Counted from the first letter of the stretch, positions 14,746 to 23,888 are shown. The stretch: 43,749 nt of DNA from CAIZGX01 sp044374295 (GCA_044374295.1 JBILOU010000011.1:1-43749); one strand, 5' to 3'. Translations and numbers: made by a program. Notes: generated by a model not told the origin, from the sequence alone.

Positions 14746-17700
14746 ATGAAGAAATTTTTGAAATGGCCTGTTCTCGCGCTAGTGATTTTACTCCTCGCAT
14801 TTCGTCCAATCCTAAAATCTAGCAAAGTATCATTCGAAGAATCTAGTAATACATCTTTCGAAGAATCTTTCGTAGAATCTTGCGAAGCATCTTGTGCAAC
14901 ATCTTTCGCAGAATCCTGGTCCGACAGCCTCATCAAGACACTAACCCTCGATCAGAAAATTGGTCAACTCTTCATGGTTGCCGCTTGGAGCGACGAAAAG
15001 AAAGAATCTTACAATCCAACTCAAATTGAAACACTCATCAAGAACAACGGCATTGGTGGAATTATTTTCTTTCAAGGTGGCCCTGTGCGTCAAGCGAAAT
15101 TGACGAATCGTTTTCAATCGAAATCTAAAATTCCTTTGCTCATTGGAATCGATGCAGAGTGGGGATTAGGCATGCGCTTAGACAGTACTATCTCTTTCCC
15201 GCGCGCCATGACATTGGGTGCTTCCATGGATGAAAAACTTATATATGAATTTGGAAAAGAAGTCGCTCGTCAGTGCAAACGCATTGGTGTTCACATGAAC
15301 TTCGCTCCGGTTGTTGACGTGAATTCCAATCCAAAGAATCCGGTTATTTCCAATCGCTCGTTCGGTGAGAACGCAGAACGCGTAACTACTTGCGGAATGG
15401 CCTACATGAAAGGCATGCAGGACAATGGCGTGTTGGCAAATGCGAAACATTTTCCTGGACATGGAGATACCGATGCCGATTCGCACAAGGAACTTCCAGT
15501 TGTAAACAAAAATTACGCGCAGCTTTCTTCCAATGAATTCAAGCCTTACAGAACTATGTTTGAAAACGGATTGGCAAGTGTTATGGTCGCGCACCTTTCG
15601 CTTCCTGAATTCGAGAAAGAAGCACACGTGCCAAGTACACTTTCAAAAAACATCATTACCGGCTTGCTTCGCGACAGTTTGAAGTTTGAAGGATTGGTAC
15701 TTACTGACGCTATGAATATGGAAGGCGTTGCGAAATATTTTCCTGCGGGAGAAGCGGATGTGCGCGCATTGATTGCTGGAAACGATGTTGTCTTGTTCCC
15801 ACTGAACGTGCCGTTGGCCATTCAAAAAGTGAAAGAAGCAATTCAACAAGGAAGAATTACCGAAGCTGAAATTACAGCGAAAGCACTGAAAGTTTTGAAG
15901 GCGAAAGAGCGCGTTGGGGCGTATAAATTCAAGTCAATTCCAATCAAAGGTATTTCGAATGATTTGAATTTACCGTATGCGACAGCCTTACGCAGACGCT
16001 GCATTGAAAGTTCAATTACGGTTATTTCCGAAAGTAAAATCCCATACGAAGACACAGACAAATGGCAGAAGCCATTGGGCGTTGTAGTTATCGGCGACGA
16101 TGTGAATTGTGCCTTTGCAAAGAGCATCGATCAGTACAAAGCTGCAGAGATTCATTCGTTGGGAAAGGAATGCACCGACGCTGAAATACAATCGGTCATT
16201 TCAAAAATGAAAGAAAATTGCACCGATGTGCTCGTTGCATTTTTGGGAACAACAAACAAGGCAAACACCAATTTCGGTATTACAACAAACGGTACGCGTG
16301 CGGCAGAGAAAATTGCAGAACATTTCACAACAACAGTAGTTATGTTTGCTTGTCCGTACGCCTTGGAAAAATCGGAATGGAGAGGAGTGAACTCGTTCGT
16401 AGTTGCTTATCAGCCCGACGATTTAACGCAGCAAGTAACAGCAGATGCCATTTGTGGCGTTATTCCATTTCAAGGAAAATTGCCTGTATCTGTTGGAACG
16501 AAATTCAAAGAGGGGCAAGGCAAGGTTTTTCAAACTGCTGGAAGAATGCGTTATTTGAAGCCTTCGCAAACGGGATGGTTCAATTTCGTTACGAGCAGTG
16601 CTCAGGCAAACGGTAACAGCAGTGTTTATGTGGAAGACATGATGGCGAATGCGCCAACGGAAGTTTCAGTAACCGAAACGAATTTATTCTCGAAGGTCGA
16701 TGAGATTGTGAAGGAAGGATTGGATCAAGGGGCTTATCCAGGATGCCGCGTTTTAATCGCGAAAGACGGCGTTATACTTTACAACAAGAGTTTTGGATAT
16801 CTAGACAAGGCGAAGACGCAGAAAGTGTCTGAAAGCTCGATTTACGACCTTGCTTCTGTGACGAAGATGCTTTCAACGACGATGGCATTGATGAAATTGG
16901 TAGACGAAGGGAAAATTGATGTGGAAAAAGCCATTGGCGATTACATCGAATTTCCTGAAGGACATCCGCATGCGAAGATGCAATTGAAGCGCATGTTGTC
17001 GCACACTGCCGGACTTCCAGCTTGGAAAGACTTCACCAATTTAACGGTGAATGGCGGAGAGTGGGACGGTAATTGTTTGTCGAAAGACCATACCAGTCAA
17101 TGTTGTAATCCAGTTTGTGCTGATATGTGGACGACCAAAGAAATGACCGACTCTATTTACAAAGAAATTCTAGCCTTGAAATTGAATCCAGATCAAGGCT
17201 ATCTCTACAGTGACTTGGGTTATTATTACTACAAGAAAATGATTGAAAAGCTTGTTGGAATGCCGCTGGATTTTTATGTGTCAGAATCGTTCTACAAGCC
17301 AATGGGGTTGCGTTCTATGGGATACAATCCGCAAGCGAATTGGCCGGTGAAAATGATTGCAGAAACGGAAACTGATTCCAAATGGAGACGTCAGGCGGTT
17401 CGCGGATATGTGCACGATCAAGGTGCAGCGTTAATGGGTGGAGTTGCCGGACATGCCGGCTTGTTCGGTAATGCGAATGATTGTGCTGCGCTCATGCAGA
17501 TGTGTTTGAACGATGGTCGTTACGGAACAAACGAGTTCTTTCACCACGAAACCATGGACTTATTTACCGCGCGTCACTTCAAAGACAACAGAAGAGGATT
17601 GGGATTTGATAAACCTGGATTTACAAAATGGAGCGGTGCAACAGGACCCTCAGCAAGCGACGAGAGCTTTGGTCATTCTGGATTCACCGGAACGCTCTGC

Positions 17701-17844
17701 TGGGCAGACCCTGCAAACGGAACCGTATTCGTTTTCTTAAGCAATCGAAATTGTCCGAGTTCTGAAAACTGGAAGATTAACGACTTGCGCATTCGTCCGA
17801 GAATTCAAGAAGAAATTTACAAGCTTTTTCCTCTTAAACCGTAG
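14746..17844 (+). CDS. GH3 beta-N-acetylglucosaminidase (NagZ-like) fused to a serine beta-lactamase-like domain
   Basis: This 1032-residue exported protein has an N-terminal hydrophobic signal or anchor (residues 4-20). A linker at about 25-58 is encoded by a 12-bp-period repeat. The GH3 domain (about 60-400) has the NagZ signature KHFPGHGDTDADSH (234-247) with its His/Asp pair and the nucleophile D321 in LTDAMNMEG. A GH3 C-terminal domain follows. The last third (from about 660) is a class C beta-lactamase-like domain with SVTK (S704, K707), Y821 in YSDLGY and HSG at 977-979. Such fusions are common in Bacteroidota and are thought to act on murein fragments. The ATG at 14746 lies four bases after a promoter-like box. 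bshA starts 33 bases after the stop. Confidence 0.9.
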   Translation: MKKFLKWPVLALVILLLAFRPILKSSKVSFEESSNTSFEESFVESCEASCATSFAESWSDSLIKTLTLDQKIGQLFMVAAWSDEKKESYNPTQIETLIKNNGIGGIIFFQGGPVRQAKLTNRFQSKSKIPLLIGIDAEWGLGMRLDSTISFPRAMTLGASMDEKLIYEFGKEVARQCKRIGVHMNFAPVVDVNSNPKNPVISNRSFGENAERVTTCGMAYMKGMQDNGVLANAKHFPGHGDTDADSHKELPVVNKNYAQLSSNEFKPYRTMFENGLASVMVAHLSLPEFEKEAHVPSTLSKNIITGLLRDSLKFEGLVLTDAMNMEGVAKYFPAGEADVRALIAGNDVVLFPLNVPLAIQKVKEAIQQGRITEAEITAKALKVLKAKERVGAYKFKSIPIKGISNDLNLPYATALRRRCIESSITVISESKIPYEDTDKWQKPLGVVVIGDDVNCAFAKSIDQYKAAEIHSLGKECTDAEIQSVISKMKENCTDVLVAFLGTTNKANTNFGITTNGTRAAEKIAEHFTTTVVMFACPYALEKSEWRGVNSFVVAYQPDDLTQQVTADAICGVIPFQGKLPVSVGTKFKEGQGKVFQTAGRMRYLKPSQTGWFNFVTSSAQANGNSSVYVEDMMANAPTEVSVTETNLFSKVDEIVKEGLDQGAYPGCRVLIAKDGVILYNKSFGYLDKAKTQKVSESSIYDLASVTKMLSTTMALMKLVDEGKIDVEKAIGDYIEFPEGHPHAKMQLKRMLSHTAGLPAWKDFTNLTVNGGEWDGNCLSKDHTSQCCNPVCADMWTTKEMTDSIYKEILALKLNPDQGYLYSDLGYYYYKKMIEKLVGMPLDFYVSESFYKPMGLRSMGYNPQANWPVKMIAETETDSKWRRQAVRGYVHDQGAALMGGVAGHAGLFGNANDCAALMQMCLNDGRYGTNEFFHHETMDLFTARHFKDNRRGLGFDKPGFTKWSGATGPSASDESFGHSGFTGTLCWADPANGTVFVFLSNRNCPSSENWKINDLRIRPRIQEEIYKLFPLKP
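14817..14916 (+). repeat. 12-bp-period array (ATCT + 8 nt) inside the GH3 gene linker
   Basis: ATCT or a one-base variant recurs exactly every 12 bases at 14817, 14829, 14841, 14853, 14865, 14877, 14889, 14901 and 14913. Between copies lie 8-mers such as TTCGAAGA, TTCGTAGA, TGCGAAGC and TGTGCAAC. Most form tiny inverted repeats (CTT-TCG-AAG, CTT-GCG-AAG, TTG-TG-CAA). The period keeps frame and encodes the Ser/Glu/Cys-rich linker between the signal sequence and the GH3 domain. The same units recur in the array at 27758. Confidence 0.9.
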
Positions 17845-17852
17845 TACTTTTG
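17845..17852 (+). promoter_or_regulatory. -7 promoter box TACTTTTG for bshA
   Basis: An exact TAnnTTTG match directly after the GH3 stop codon, 25 bases before the bshA ATG. It gives a leader of about 20 nt. An ATG at 17855 in another frame is ignored. Confidence 0.6.
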
Positions 17853-17877
17853 TAATGGAGTTCTGCTCCCTTGCACT

Positions 17878-19011
17878 ATGGAAAAAAAATTGAAGATTGG
17901 TATTGTGTGCTACCCAACTTTCGGGGGTAGCGGTGTGGTTGCAACTGAGTTGGGAAAAGCACTTGCTGAAAAAGGACATGAGATTCATTTCATCACGTAT
18001 TCGCAACCCGTTCGTCTTGGATCTTTAAGGAAAAATGTACGCTATCACGAAGTTAACGTCAGTGATTATCCGCTGTTTTTATATCCACCTTACGAGCTAG
18101 TTCTAGCAAGCAAAATGGTTGATGTTGCCAAGCACGAAGGACTAGATCTTCTGCATGTGCATTACGCTATACCGCATGCAAGTGCAGCATACATGGCGAA
18201 ACAAATCTTGAAAAGAGAAGGTGTTAATCTACCTGTTATCACTACGCTTCACGGAACAGATATTACGTTGTTAGGAAGAGACGCTTCCTTCGAACCCGTG
18301 ATCTCTTTCGCTATCAATGAAAGCGATGCTGTTACTGCTGTTTCGCAAAGTTTGAGAACGGATACCTATAAACTTTTTGGAATTAACATAGACATCGAAG
18401 TCATTCCAAATTTCTTAAATCCGAATTTAATCGATGAAGAAATTGTAAAAGAAATTCGAGAAGAATACGCGCCAGACGGAACACCTATGCTCATTCATAT
18501 TTCAAATTTCAGACCTGTGAAACGCGTAATGGATGTAATGGAAATTTACAAGCGCGTGAACGAGTTGAAGCCTTCGATTTTAGTGATGGTTGGAGATGGT
18601 CCAGATCGCTCGAAGGCGGAACAATTTGCGCGTGAAAATCAACTGTGTAATGTTGTTTTTGTTGGAAATGTAAAGAACCCAATGGAGCTGTTATCAGCTG
18701 CAGATGTTATGCTTCTTCCATCAGAATCTGAAAGTTTTGGTTTGGCTGCACTTGAAGCCATGGCGAGCGGAGTGCCGGTTGTATCGAGCAATGCAGGAGG
18801 TCTGCCCGAGTTGAATAGACACGGTGTTTCTGGATTGATGAGTAATGTTGGCGATGTAGATGAAATGGCGAAACAAGTGTTTTACCTCATTGAAAAAGAA
18901 GAGCGTTTATTGAAATTTAAAGATCAAGCAAGAGAAAGAGCCAGTGCGTTTTCACTTGAGGCTGTGCTTCCCTTGTATGAGAAACTATACGACAAAGTGT
19001 TGAAGTCATGA
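17878..19011 (+). CDS. bshA: BshA, N-acetyl-alpha-D-glucosaminyl L-malate synthase
   Basis: This 377-residue GT4 glycosyltransferase starts LKIGIVCYPTFGGSGVVATELG, the signature opening of BshA. HVHYAIPHASAAYMAK and TTLHGTDITLLG follow. The donor-binding half contains ISNFRPVKR, LPSESESFGLAALEAMASGVPVVSSNAGG and the ExxxxxxxE arrangement. It joins UDP-GlcNAc and L-malate in the first step of bacillithiol synthesis. bshB and bshC are not in the window. The next gene overlaps by four bases (ATGA). Confidence 0.95.
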   Translation: MEKKLKIGIVCYPTFGGSGVVATELGKALAEKGHEIHFITYSQPVRLGSLRKNVRYHEVNVSDYPLFLYPPYELVLASKMVDVAKHEGLDLLHVHYAIPHASAAYMAKQILKREGVNLPVITTLHGTDITLLGRDASFEPVISFAINESDAVTAVSQSLRTDTYKLFGINIDIEVIPNFLNPNLIDEEIVKEIREEYAPDGTPMLIHISNFRPVKRVMDVMEIYKRVNELKPSILVMVGDGPDRSKAEQFARENQLCNVVFVGNVKNPMELLSAADVMLLPSESESFGLAALEAMASGVPVVSSNAGGLPELNRHGVSGLMSNVGDVDEMAKQVFYLIEKEERLLKFKDQARERASAFSLEAVLPLYEKLYDKVLKS

Positions 19012-19574
19012 ATAAGACAGCCCCTCAATTCATAGGAAAGCGCATTCAGGTTGTGCGTGAAAAAGAGCAACTTACCATAACCATTTCACAGAGTGTAGAA
19101 CGCTGGCAAGAAGCGCTACTTTACACGTGGCTTATGGCTTGGACGTTTTGCGGCGGAGTGTTTATTTATTCTTTGTTCACCTCACCAAATGGCAGTGAGC
19201 AAATCTTCTTTTTAATCTCAACAGCCTTGTGGTCATTCTTCTTTTATCGCACATTGAAAGTACTCATGTGGAGAAAGTCAGGAAGAGAAATATTGGTATT
19301 TAGAAAAGGCGAAATGACACTTCAAAACGCCTTTGGAAATCGCGGTAAAATAGAGAAGTTTGATCTTGAAAAAATCAAGCAATTGGGCACCGTAAAACAA
19401 GACGAAAATTCGTTCTTTTATTTTATGGACGATAGCTTTTGGATTATGGGCGGAGAACGCCTGGGTTTCGTTTACAATCGCTCGAAAATTCGCTTTGGTA
19501 AGCAGTTGAACCCGCGCGATGCGCAAACGCTACTTCGAAGTGTTGACAGTGCTGTTAAGGGGTATTCGGTTTGA
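19008..19574 (+). CDS. Small membrane protein of unknown function
   Basis: This 188-residue protein is not recognised. Residues 1-33 are soluble and basic. Two hydrophobic helices (about 38-56 and 67-84) form a hairpin. A soluble C-terminal domain of about 100 residues (REILVFRKGEMTLQN, then KIRFGKQLNPRDAQTLL) has alternating beta strands resembling a PH-like or DUF304-like fold; that is only an impression. The start codon overlaps the bshA stop as ATGA, so it is translated from the bshA transcript. The 3' end overlaps msrB, on the other strand, by 20 bases. Confidence 0.75.
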   Translation: MNKTAPQFIGKRIQVVREKEQLTITISQSVERWQEALLYTWLMAWTFCGGVFIYSLFTSPNGSEQIFFLISTALWSFFFYRTLKVLMWRKSGREILVFRKGEMTLQNAFGNRGKIEKFDLEKIKQLGTVKQDENSFFYFMDDSFWIMGGERLGFVYNRSKIRFGKQLNPRDAQTLLRSVDSAVKGYSV

Positions 19575-20046
19575 AGATTAGCGCTCCTGAATTAATGCAG
19601 TAACGCAACCCCGTTGGAGGTGGGCCATCAGGAAAAACATGGCCTAAATGTCCACCACATTTGCTGCACATAACCTCGGTTCTAACCATGCCGTAAGAGG
19701 TGTCTTTATCTTCTGAAATTACCAACTCATTAATTGGCTTGAAATAACTTGGCCATCCACATCCGCTGTCGAATTTCGAATCCGATTGAAAGAGCTCTTG
19801 TCCGCATGCCGCACAACTGTATGTTCCAATGTCATGATGGTCCCAAAACTCACCAGTAAACGCACGCTCAGTGCCTTTCTCGCGTAGAATGCGGAATTGC
19901 TCAGGAGAGAGTTCCTTTTTCCATTCATCTTCAGTTTTAATTACCTGTGGTACCATACTACTTGGGGTGCTTTGATTTTGTTTTTGTTGTGAGCAGCTCG
20001 CTAAACTTATAACTGCTGCAATGCTAAACGAAACTAATTTTCTCAT
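19555..20046 (-). CDS. msrB: Peptide-methionine (R)-S-oxide reductase MsrB, lipoprotein
   Basis: This 163-residue protein has a lipoprotein signal (MRKLVSFSIAAVISLASC). The MsrB domain shows both zinc CxxC pairs (CAACG, CSKCG), the GCGWPSYF motif, GHLGHVFPDGP and the catalytic cysteine C150 in RYCINS. It reduces methionine-R-sulfoxide in exported proteins; the lipobox places it in the envelope. It lies 41 bases downstream of uvrA on the same strand. A possible own box is TAATTTTA (20068-20075, minus), 21 bases before the ATG. Confidence 0.95.
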   Translation of the reverse strand: MRKLVSFSIAAVISLASCSQQKQNQSTPSSMVPQVIKTEDEWKKELSPEQFRILREKGTERAFTGEFWDHHDIGTYSCAACGQELFQSDSKFDSGCGWPSYFKPINELVISEDKDTSYGMVRTEVMCSKCGGHLGHVFPDGPPPTGLRYCINSGALIFKPNTP

Positions 20047-20087
20047 TGTTGAACAACACGTTTTTTCTAAAATTATTTTCTAACGCA

Positions 20088-22856
20088 TCAAGAATTTAAT
20101 GCGTCAGCAGTATATGATTTTGTTTTTAAGAATGCGTCAAAAGGACCGCAGTATAAAATGTTTCCACCTTTCTCTCCACCTTCAGGACCAATGTCTACAA
20201 TCCAATCGGCACAGCGCATAACATCCGTATGATGCTCAATCGCAATAACCGTATGTCCTTGCGCAAGCAATGCTTGGAAGGTAATCATTAACTTCTGCAC
20301 ATCGTGAAAATGTAAACCTGTAGTTGGTTCATCGAAGATGAATAAAGTGTGCGGTTGATTCGGTCCTTTAATTAAGAATGACGCAAGTTTAATACGTTGT
20401 GCTTCGCCGCCAGATAAGGTGCTGTTACTTTGTCCAAGCTTTACGTAATCAAGGCCTACAGCCTTAAGCGGCGTAAGTTTTTGAACGATATGTTTGGCAG
20501 AAGTTGAAGTGTCCTCTCCGAAAAATTCAATCGCTTCATCAACAGTTAAATCCAAAACATCTGCAATGTTTTTTTCGCGGTATTGCACATCTAAAACTTC
20601 TTCCTTAAATCGCTTTCCTTTACAAGTCTCACATACCAATTCGACATCGGCCATAAATTGCATCTCAATCGTCTGAATCCCTTCACCCTCGCAGGTGTCA
20701 CATCTTCCTCCAGTGACGTTGAACGAGAAAAATGCGGGCTTCATGTTGCGTTGTTTTGCCAAAGGTTGTGAAGTGAATAACGCACGAATGTCGTCGTAGA
20801 TTTTTAGGTAGGTTGCAGGGTTGGAGCGACTACTTTTTCCAATCGGATTTTGATCTACAAATTCTAAGGCATTTATGGAAGAAATACTCCCGGAAAGTTC
20901 GCTGTAATTTGAACTGTTTTCTGCAATTCCGTTTAGTGCATTTTGAAGGGCAGGGTAGAGCACACTTTTGATTAACGTACTTTTTCCAGATCCGCTAACT
21001 CCAGTAATCACGCTGAATGCATGAAGCGGAATGTCTATACTAACGTTGCCTAAATTGTGAAGATTTACATCTTTCAACGACACGAAGTCGTTGAGTTTCT
21101 TCTTCGTTTTTTCAATGTGAATTTTCTTGTCTCCGCGCAAGTATTCTCCAGTTAAAGTCTTGCCTTTTTTCTCAAGATCTTTCGCCAATCCTTCGAACAC
21201 AATTTCACCTCCTTTGGCACCCGCTTCCGGACCAATATCAATGATGTAATCGGCGTTTCGAATAATTTCTTCCTCGTGTTCAACCACGATTACGGTGTTC
21301 CCTTGGTCGCGAAGATTCTTCAAAACTTCGAGCAAACGTTTGCTGTCTCGAGGGTGTAATCCAATGCTAGGCTCGTCAAGAATATACATAGATCCTACCA
21401 ACGCACTTCCTAGGCTGGTTGCGAGATGTATGCGTTGTGCTTCGCCGCCACTAAGTGTGTTAGAAAGACGGTTTAAGGTGAGGTATTCGAGTCCAACTTC
21501 GCATAAAAAACGAAGTCTGTTTTTTATTTCTAAAAGAATTCTTTTCGCAACCGATTCGTCGTGTTTGCTCAATGAAAGTGTCTCGAAAAAGTTTAACGAT
21601 TTATGAAGCGGAAGAAGCATTAATTCAGACACCGAAGTGTTTGCAATCTTTACATAATTCGCTTCTTTTTTTAAGCGCGTTCCGTGACATTCAGGACAAG
21701 CCGTTCTTCCGCGGTAGCGAGAGAGTAAAACACGATTTTGAATCTTATACGTCTCCGCTTCAAGGTATTTGAAGAAGGTGTTTATTCCATGAAAATGAGT
21801 ACACCCTTCCCAAATAGTTTTCTTTTGAAGGGTAGATAGGTCGCGGTAAGGCGTGTGAATCGGAATGTCGGCTTTCTTCGCATTGCGAATCAAATCGTCT
21901 TTCCAACCACTTAGTTTATCACCCTTCCAACAAGCAATGCAATCTTGGTAAATCGAAAGATTTTCATTTGGAATAACCAACTTCGAATCGATGCCTATAA
22001 TGCTTCCAAATCCTTCGCATGTTTTGCATGCGCCTACGGGGTTGTTGAAGGAAAATAAATTCAACGAAGGTTCTTCGAAAACAACCCCGTCTTCTTCCAA
22101 TTGATTGGCGAAGAATTCATATTTCTTTTTATCTGGAAAGAATAGCGCGCAATGCCCGTGTCCCAATGAAAACCCAAGATCAACGCTATCTCCCAAACGC
22201 GAAGCTTCCAACTCATCGTCTTTCGACATGCGGTCAATGAGCAAGTAGTAGGTATATTTGGAAGAGTATTCCGCATCTTGAATTTCAATGAATTCATTGT
22301 TGTAAACAAGTCGGCTAAACCCTTGCGCCAACAAGGTTTCTTTTCCGATTTGAAACGAAGTTTCAGACTCTATTTTAAGTGGACAAACAATAGCGAAACG
22401 CGTTTCATTTTTCAATTTGAAAATGTCATTCACCACATCAGAGGTGTTGTTCTTCGTTATGGCCTTTCCTGTGGTAGGCGAATAAGTTATACCAATGCGC
22501 GCATAGAGAAGCTTAATGTAATCGTAGATCTCTGTTGAAGTTCCTACAGTAGATCGTGAACTTCTTCCGGTTACTTTTTGTTCAATGGCAACAGCCGGAC
22601 TAATACCTATGATCGAGTCTACATCTGGTTTGTCGAATCGGCCCAAGAACTGACGCGCATATGAGGAAAGGCTTTCAACATATCTGCGTTGTCCTTCTGC
22701 GAAGAGCGTATTGAATGCCAAACTGCTTTTCCCGGAACCACTCAGTCCTGTAAGCACTACCAATTTATTTCTTGGTATGGAAACAGAAACGTTTTTTAAG
22801 TTGTGCACGCGTGCTCCCTTAATAATGATGTGGGTTTTGTGGTTTTCGTTCTTCAC
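20088..22856 (-). CDS. uvrA: Excinuclease ABC subunit A
   Basis: This 922-residue protein has two ABC ATPase modules: Walker A GLSGSGKS near the N-terminus and GVSGSGKS in the second half, with signatures LSGGEAQRI twice and Walker B ILDEPSIGLHPRD and IFDEPTTGLHF. Zinc-binding pairs are CKTC, CPEC and CDTCEGEG...CETCKGKRF. It is the damage-recognition subunit of nucleotide excision repair. Length and motif order are normal for UvrA. The start is GTG at 22856 (MKNENHKTHIIIKGARVHNLKNV); no ATG lies between it and the conserved GARVHNLK. A TACCTTTG box lies 19 bases upstream. It is divergent from the sigma factor gene. Confidence 0.97.
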   Translation of the reverse strand: MKNENHKTHIIIKGARVHNLKNVSVSIPRNKLVVLTGLSGSGKSSLAFNTLFAEGQRRYVESLSSYARQFLGRFDKPDVDSIIGISPAVAIEQKVTGRSSRSTVGTSTEIYDYIKLLYARIGITYSPTTGKAITKNNTSDVVNDIFKLKNETRFAIVCPLKIESETSFQIGKETLLAQGFSRLVYNNEFIEIQDAEYSSKYTYYLLIDRMSKDDELEASRLGDSVDLGFSLGHGHCALFFPDKKKYEFFANQLEEDGVVFEEPSLNLFSFNNPVGACKTCEGFGSIIGIDSKLVIPNENLSIYQDCIACWKGDKLSGWKDDLIRNAKKADIPIHTPYRDLSTLQKKTIWEGCTHFHGINTFFKYLEAETYKIQNRVLLSRYRGRTACPECHGTRLKKEANYVKIANTSVSELMLLPLHKSLNFFETLSLSKHDESVAKRILLEIKNRLRFLCEVGLEYLTLNRLSNTLSGGEAQRIHLATSLGSALVGSMYILDEPSIGLHPRDSKRLLEVLKNLRDQGNTVIVVEHEEEIIRNADYIIDIGPEAGAKGGEIVFEGLAKDLEKKGKTLTGEYLRGDKKIHIEKTKKKLNDFVSLKDVNLHNLGNVSIDIPLHAFSVITGVSGSGKSTLIKSVLYPALQNALNGIAENSSNYSELSGSISSINALEFVDQNPIGKSSRSNPATYLKIYDDIRALFTSQPLAKQRNMKPAFFSFNVTGGRCDTCEGEGIQTIEMQFMADVELVCETCKGKRFKEEVLDVQYREKNIADVLDLTVDEAIEFFGEDTSTSAKHIVQKLTPLKAVGLDYVKLGQSNSTLSGGEAQRIKLASFLIKGPNQPHTLFIFDEPTTGLHFHDVQKLMITFQALLAQGHTVIAIEHHTDVMRCADWIVDIGPEGGEKGGNILYCGPFDAFLKTKSYTADALNS

Positions 22857-22875
22857 GTCTTTCTTGTTGAAGTGT

Positions 22876-22883
22876 CAAAGGTA
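22876..22883 (-). promoter_or_regulatory. -7 promoter box TACCTTTG for uvrA
   Basis: An exact minus-strand TAnnTTTG match, 19 bases upstream of the GTG start. Confidence 0.55.
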
Positions 22884-22965
22884 TTACCTCTTGTTACACA
22901 TTATTGTTCATTGGTAGGAAAGAAAAAAATGTAAAAAAAAGTTTGTGTTTAGTTAAAACAATTAC

Positions 22966-22973
22966 TATTTTCG
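22966..22973 (+). promoter_or_regulatory. -7 promoter box TATTTTCG for the ECF sigma gene, with long leader
   Basis: TATTTTCG is preceded at 20 bases by TTTG (22942-22945), fitting the -33/-7 layout of Bacteroidota promoters. The leader to the ATG at 23091 is then about 110 nt, much longer than for other genes here, and ends in the Shine-Dalgarno site. Confidence 0.5.
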
Positions 22974-23078
22974 TTTTCAAGATATCGAAAGAAAGACATC
23001 GTAACAAAAAATCACATTAAGCGCCTATAGATTATAACACTACTTTTTTCAGTTCTAAATTAAGTTGAACCAAATAAA

Positions 23079-23086
23079 AAGGAGGT
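23079..23086 (+). promoter_or_regulatory. Strong Shine-Dalgarno site AAGGAGGT
   Basis: AAGGAGGT lies four bases before the ATG at 23091. Perfect anti-16S matches are unusual in Bacteroidota and none is seen at the other starts in this window. It supports the chosen start and suggests translation-level control of the sigma factor. Confidence 0.8.
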
Positions 23087-23090
23087 CGTT

Positions 23091-23675
23091 ATGCGCTTAT
23101 CACTCGAATCAGATCGTCAATTAGTAACCTTGTATATGCAAGGCAACGAACCCGCATTTCGTGAGTTAATGTCTCGATACAAATCGAAGGTGTTTGGTAA
23201 AATTTACATGTTCGTTCGCGACCGCGAATTAGCGAACGATTTATTTCAAGACACTTTCTGTAAAGCTGTTCAAGCGTTGAAAGACGGGCAATACAACGAA
23301 GAAGGTAAGTTCTCTGCATGGATCATGCGTATTGCACACAACTTATGCATTGACCATTTTCGTAACAATAAGAAGATGCCTATCCAGCGTGCTACCGATA
23401 AGTACGATCCGCTAGATTTCGTTCAAGAAACTTCGAACAACGTTTTGAAGCAGGTGATTCAAAAAGAAGTGACGAAAGAAGTTCGCCAATTAATAGGCAT
23501 GCTTCCTTCCGAGCAACGCGAGATTGTAATGATGCGTATTGTTTATGACATGAGCTTCAAAGAGATTGCAGATCACTTGAACATCAGCATCAATACAGCT
23601 TTGGGAAGAATGCGTTATGCGTTAATTAACCTTCGCAAACACATTGAAAAGCACAACATTAAACTGGTCATCTAA
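23091..23675 (+). CDS. ECF-type RNA polymerase sigma factor
   Basis: This 194-residue protein has sigma region 2 at about 24-95 (AFRELMSRYKSKVFGKIYMFV, ELANDLFQDTFCKAVQAL, FSAWIMRIAHNLCIDHFRNNKK). Region 4 is at about 125-185 (LPSEQREIVMMRIVYDMSFKEIADHLNISINTALGRMRYALINLRK), with the helix-turn-helix in the last part. It lacks regions 1 and 3, so it is an ECF sigma factor. No anti-sigma factor with a membrane helix follows; instead a 36-codon ORF and a terminator come next. The gene has a leader of about 110 nt and a perfect Shine-Dalgarno site. The regulon cannot be inferred. Confidence 0.94.
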   Translation: MRLSLESDRQLVTLYMQGNEPAFRELMSRYKSKVFGKIYMFVRDRELANDLFQDTFCKAVQALKDGQYNEEGKFSAWIMRIAHNLCIDHFRNNKKMPIQRATDKYDPLDFVQETSNNVLKQVIQKEVTKEVRQLIGMLPSEQREIVMMRIVYDMSFKEIADHLNISINTALGRMRYALINLRKHIEKHNIKLVI

Positions 23676-23742
23676 AAAAAAGTTGTTGTAAGGGCAATAT
23701 CACAAGAAAAGGTTGCGTTAAGCCTAAAAATTAAACGCGCCT

Positions 23743-23853
23743 ATGCAAAATTTTACCCTTCAAGATTTAGTAGCTTTTATGGAGTCGGAAGAGATTATTC
23801 TTTCAGCATACGAACAGCTACAACCGGTTACCAAAAATTATATTTGGAACTAA
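23743..23853 (+). CDS. 36-residue microprotein ORF behind the sigma factor
   Basis: The ORF (MQNFTLQDLVAFMES, then EEIILSAYEQLQP and VTKNYIWN) starts 67 bases after the sigma gene stop and ends two bases before a strong terminator, so it fills the end of the sigma transcript. The product is acidic and probably one amphipathic helix, with no signal or membrane segment. Its position suggests a small regulator or anti-sigma-like partner; that is inference. No match to a known family is recognised and no Shine-Dalgarno site is visible. A chance ORF remains possible. Confidence 0.5.
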   Translation: MQNFTLQDLVAFMESEEIILSAYEQLQPVTKNYIWN

Positions 23854-23855
23854 TG

Positions 23856-23883
23856 AAAAAGCCACTCTCGAGTGGCTTTTTTC
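23856..23883 (+). terminator. Rho-independent terminator after the sigma factor unit
   Basis: An 11-bp stem (23856-23866 with 23871-23881; AAAAAGCCACT / AGTGGCTTTTT) has a CTCG loop and ends in T. Confidence 0.9.
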
Positions 23884-23888
23884 TTGTT

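Noticed and set aside
15178..15627. Minus-strand 149-codon open frame inside the GH3 gene
   Set aside because: It lies over the catalytic GH3 region; the antisense translation has no family features.
16218..16616. Plus-strand 132-codon alternative frame inside the GH3 gene
   Set aside because: A shadow frame; the main frame is continuous and has family motifs on both sides.
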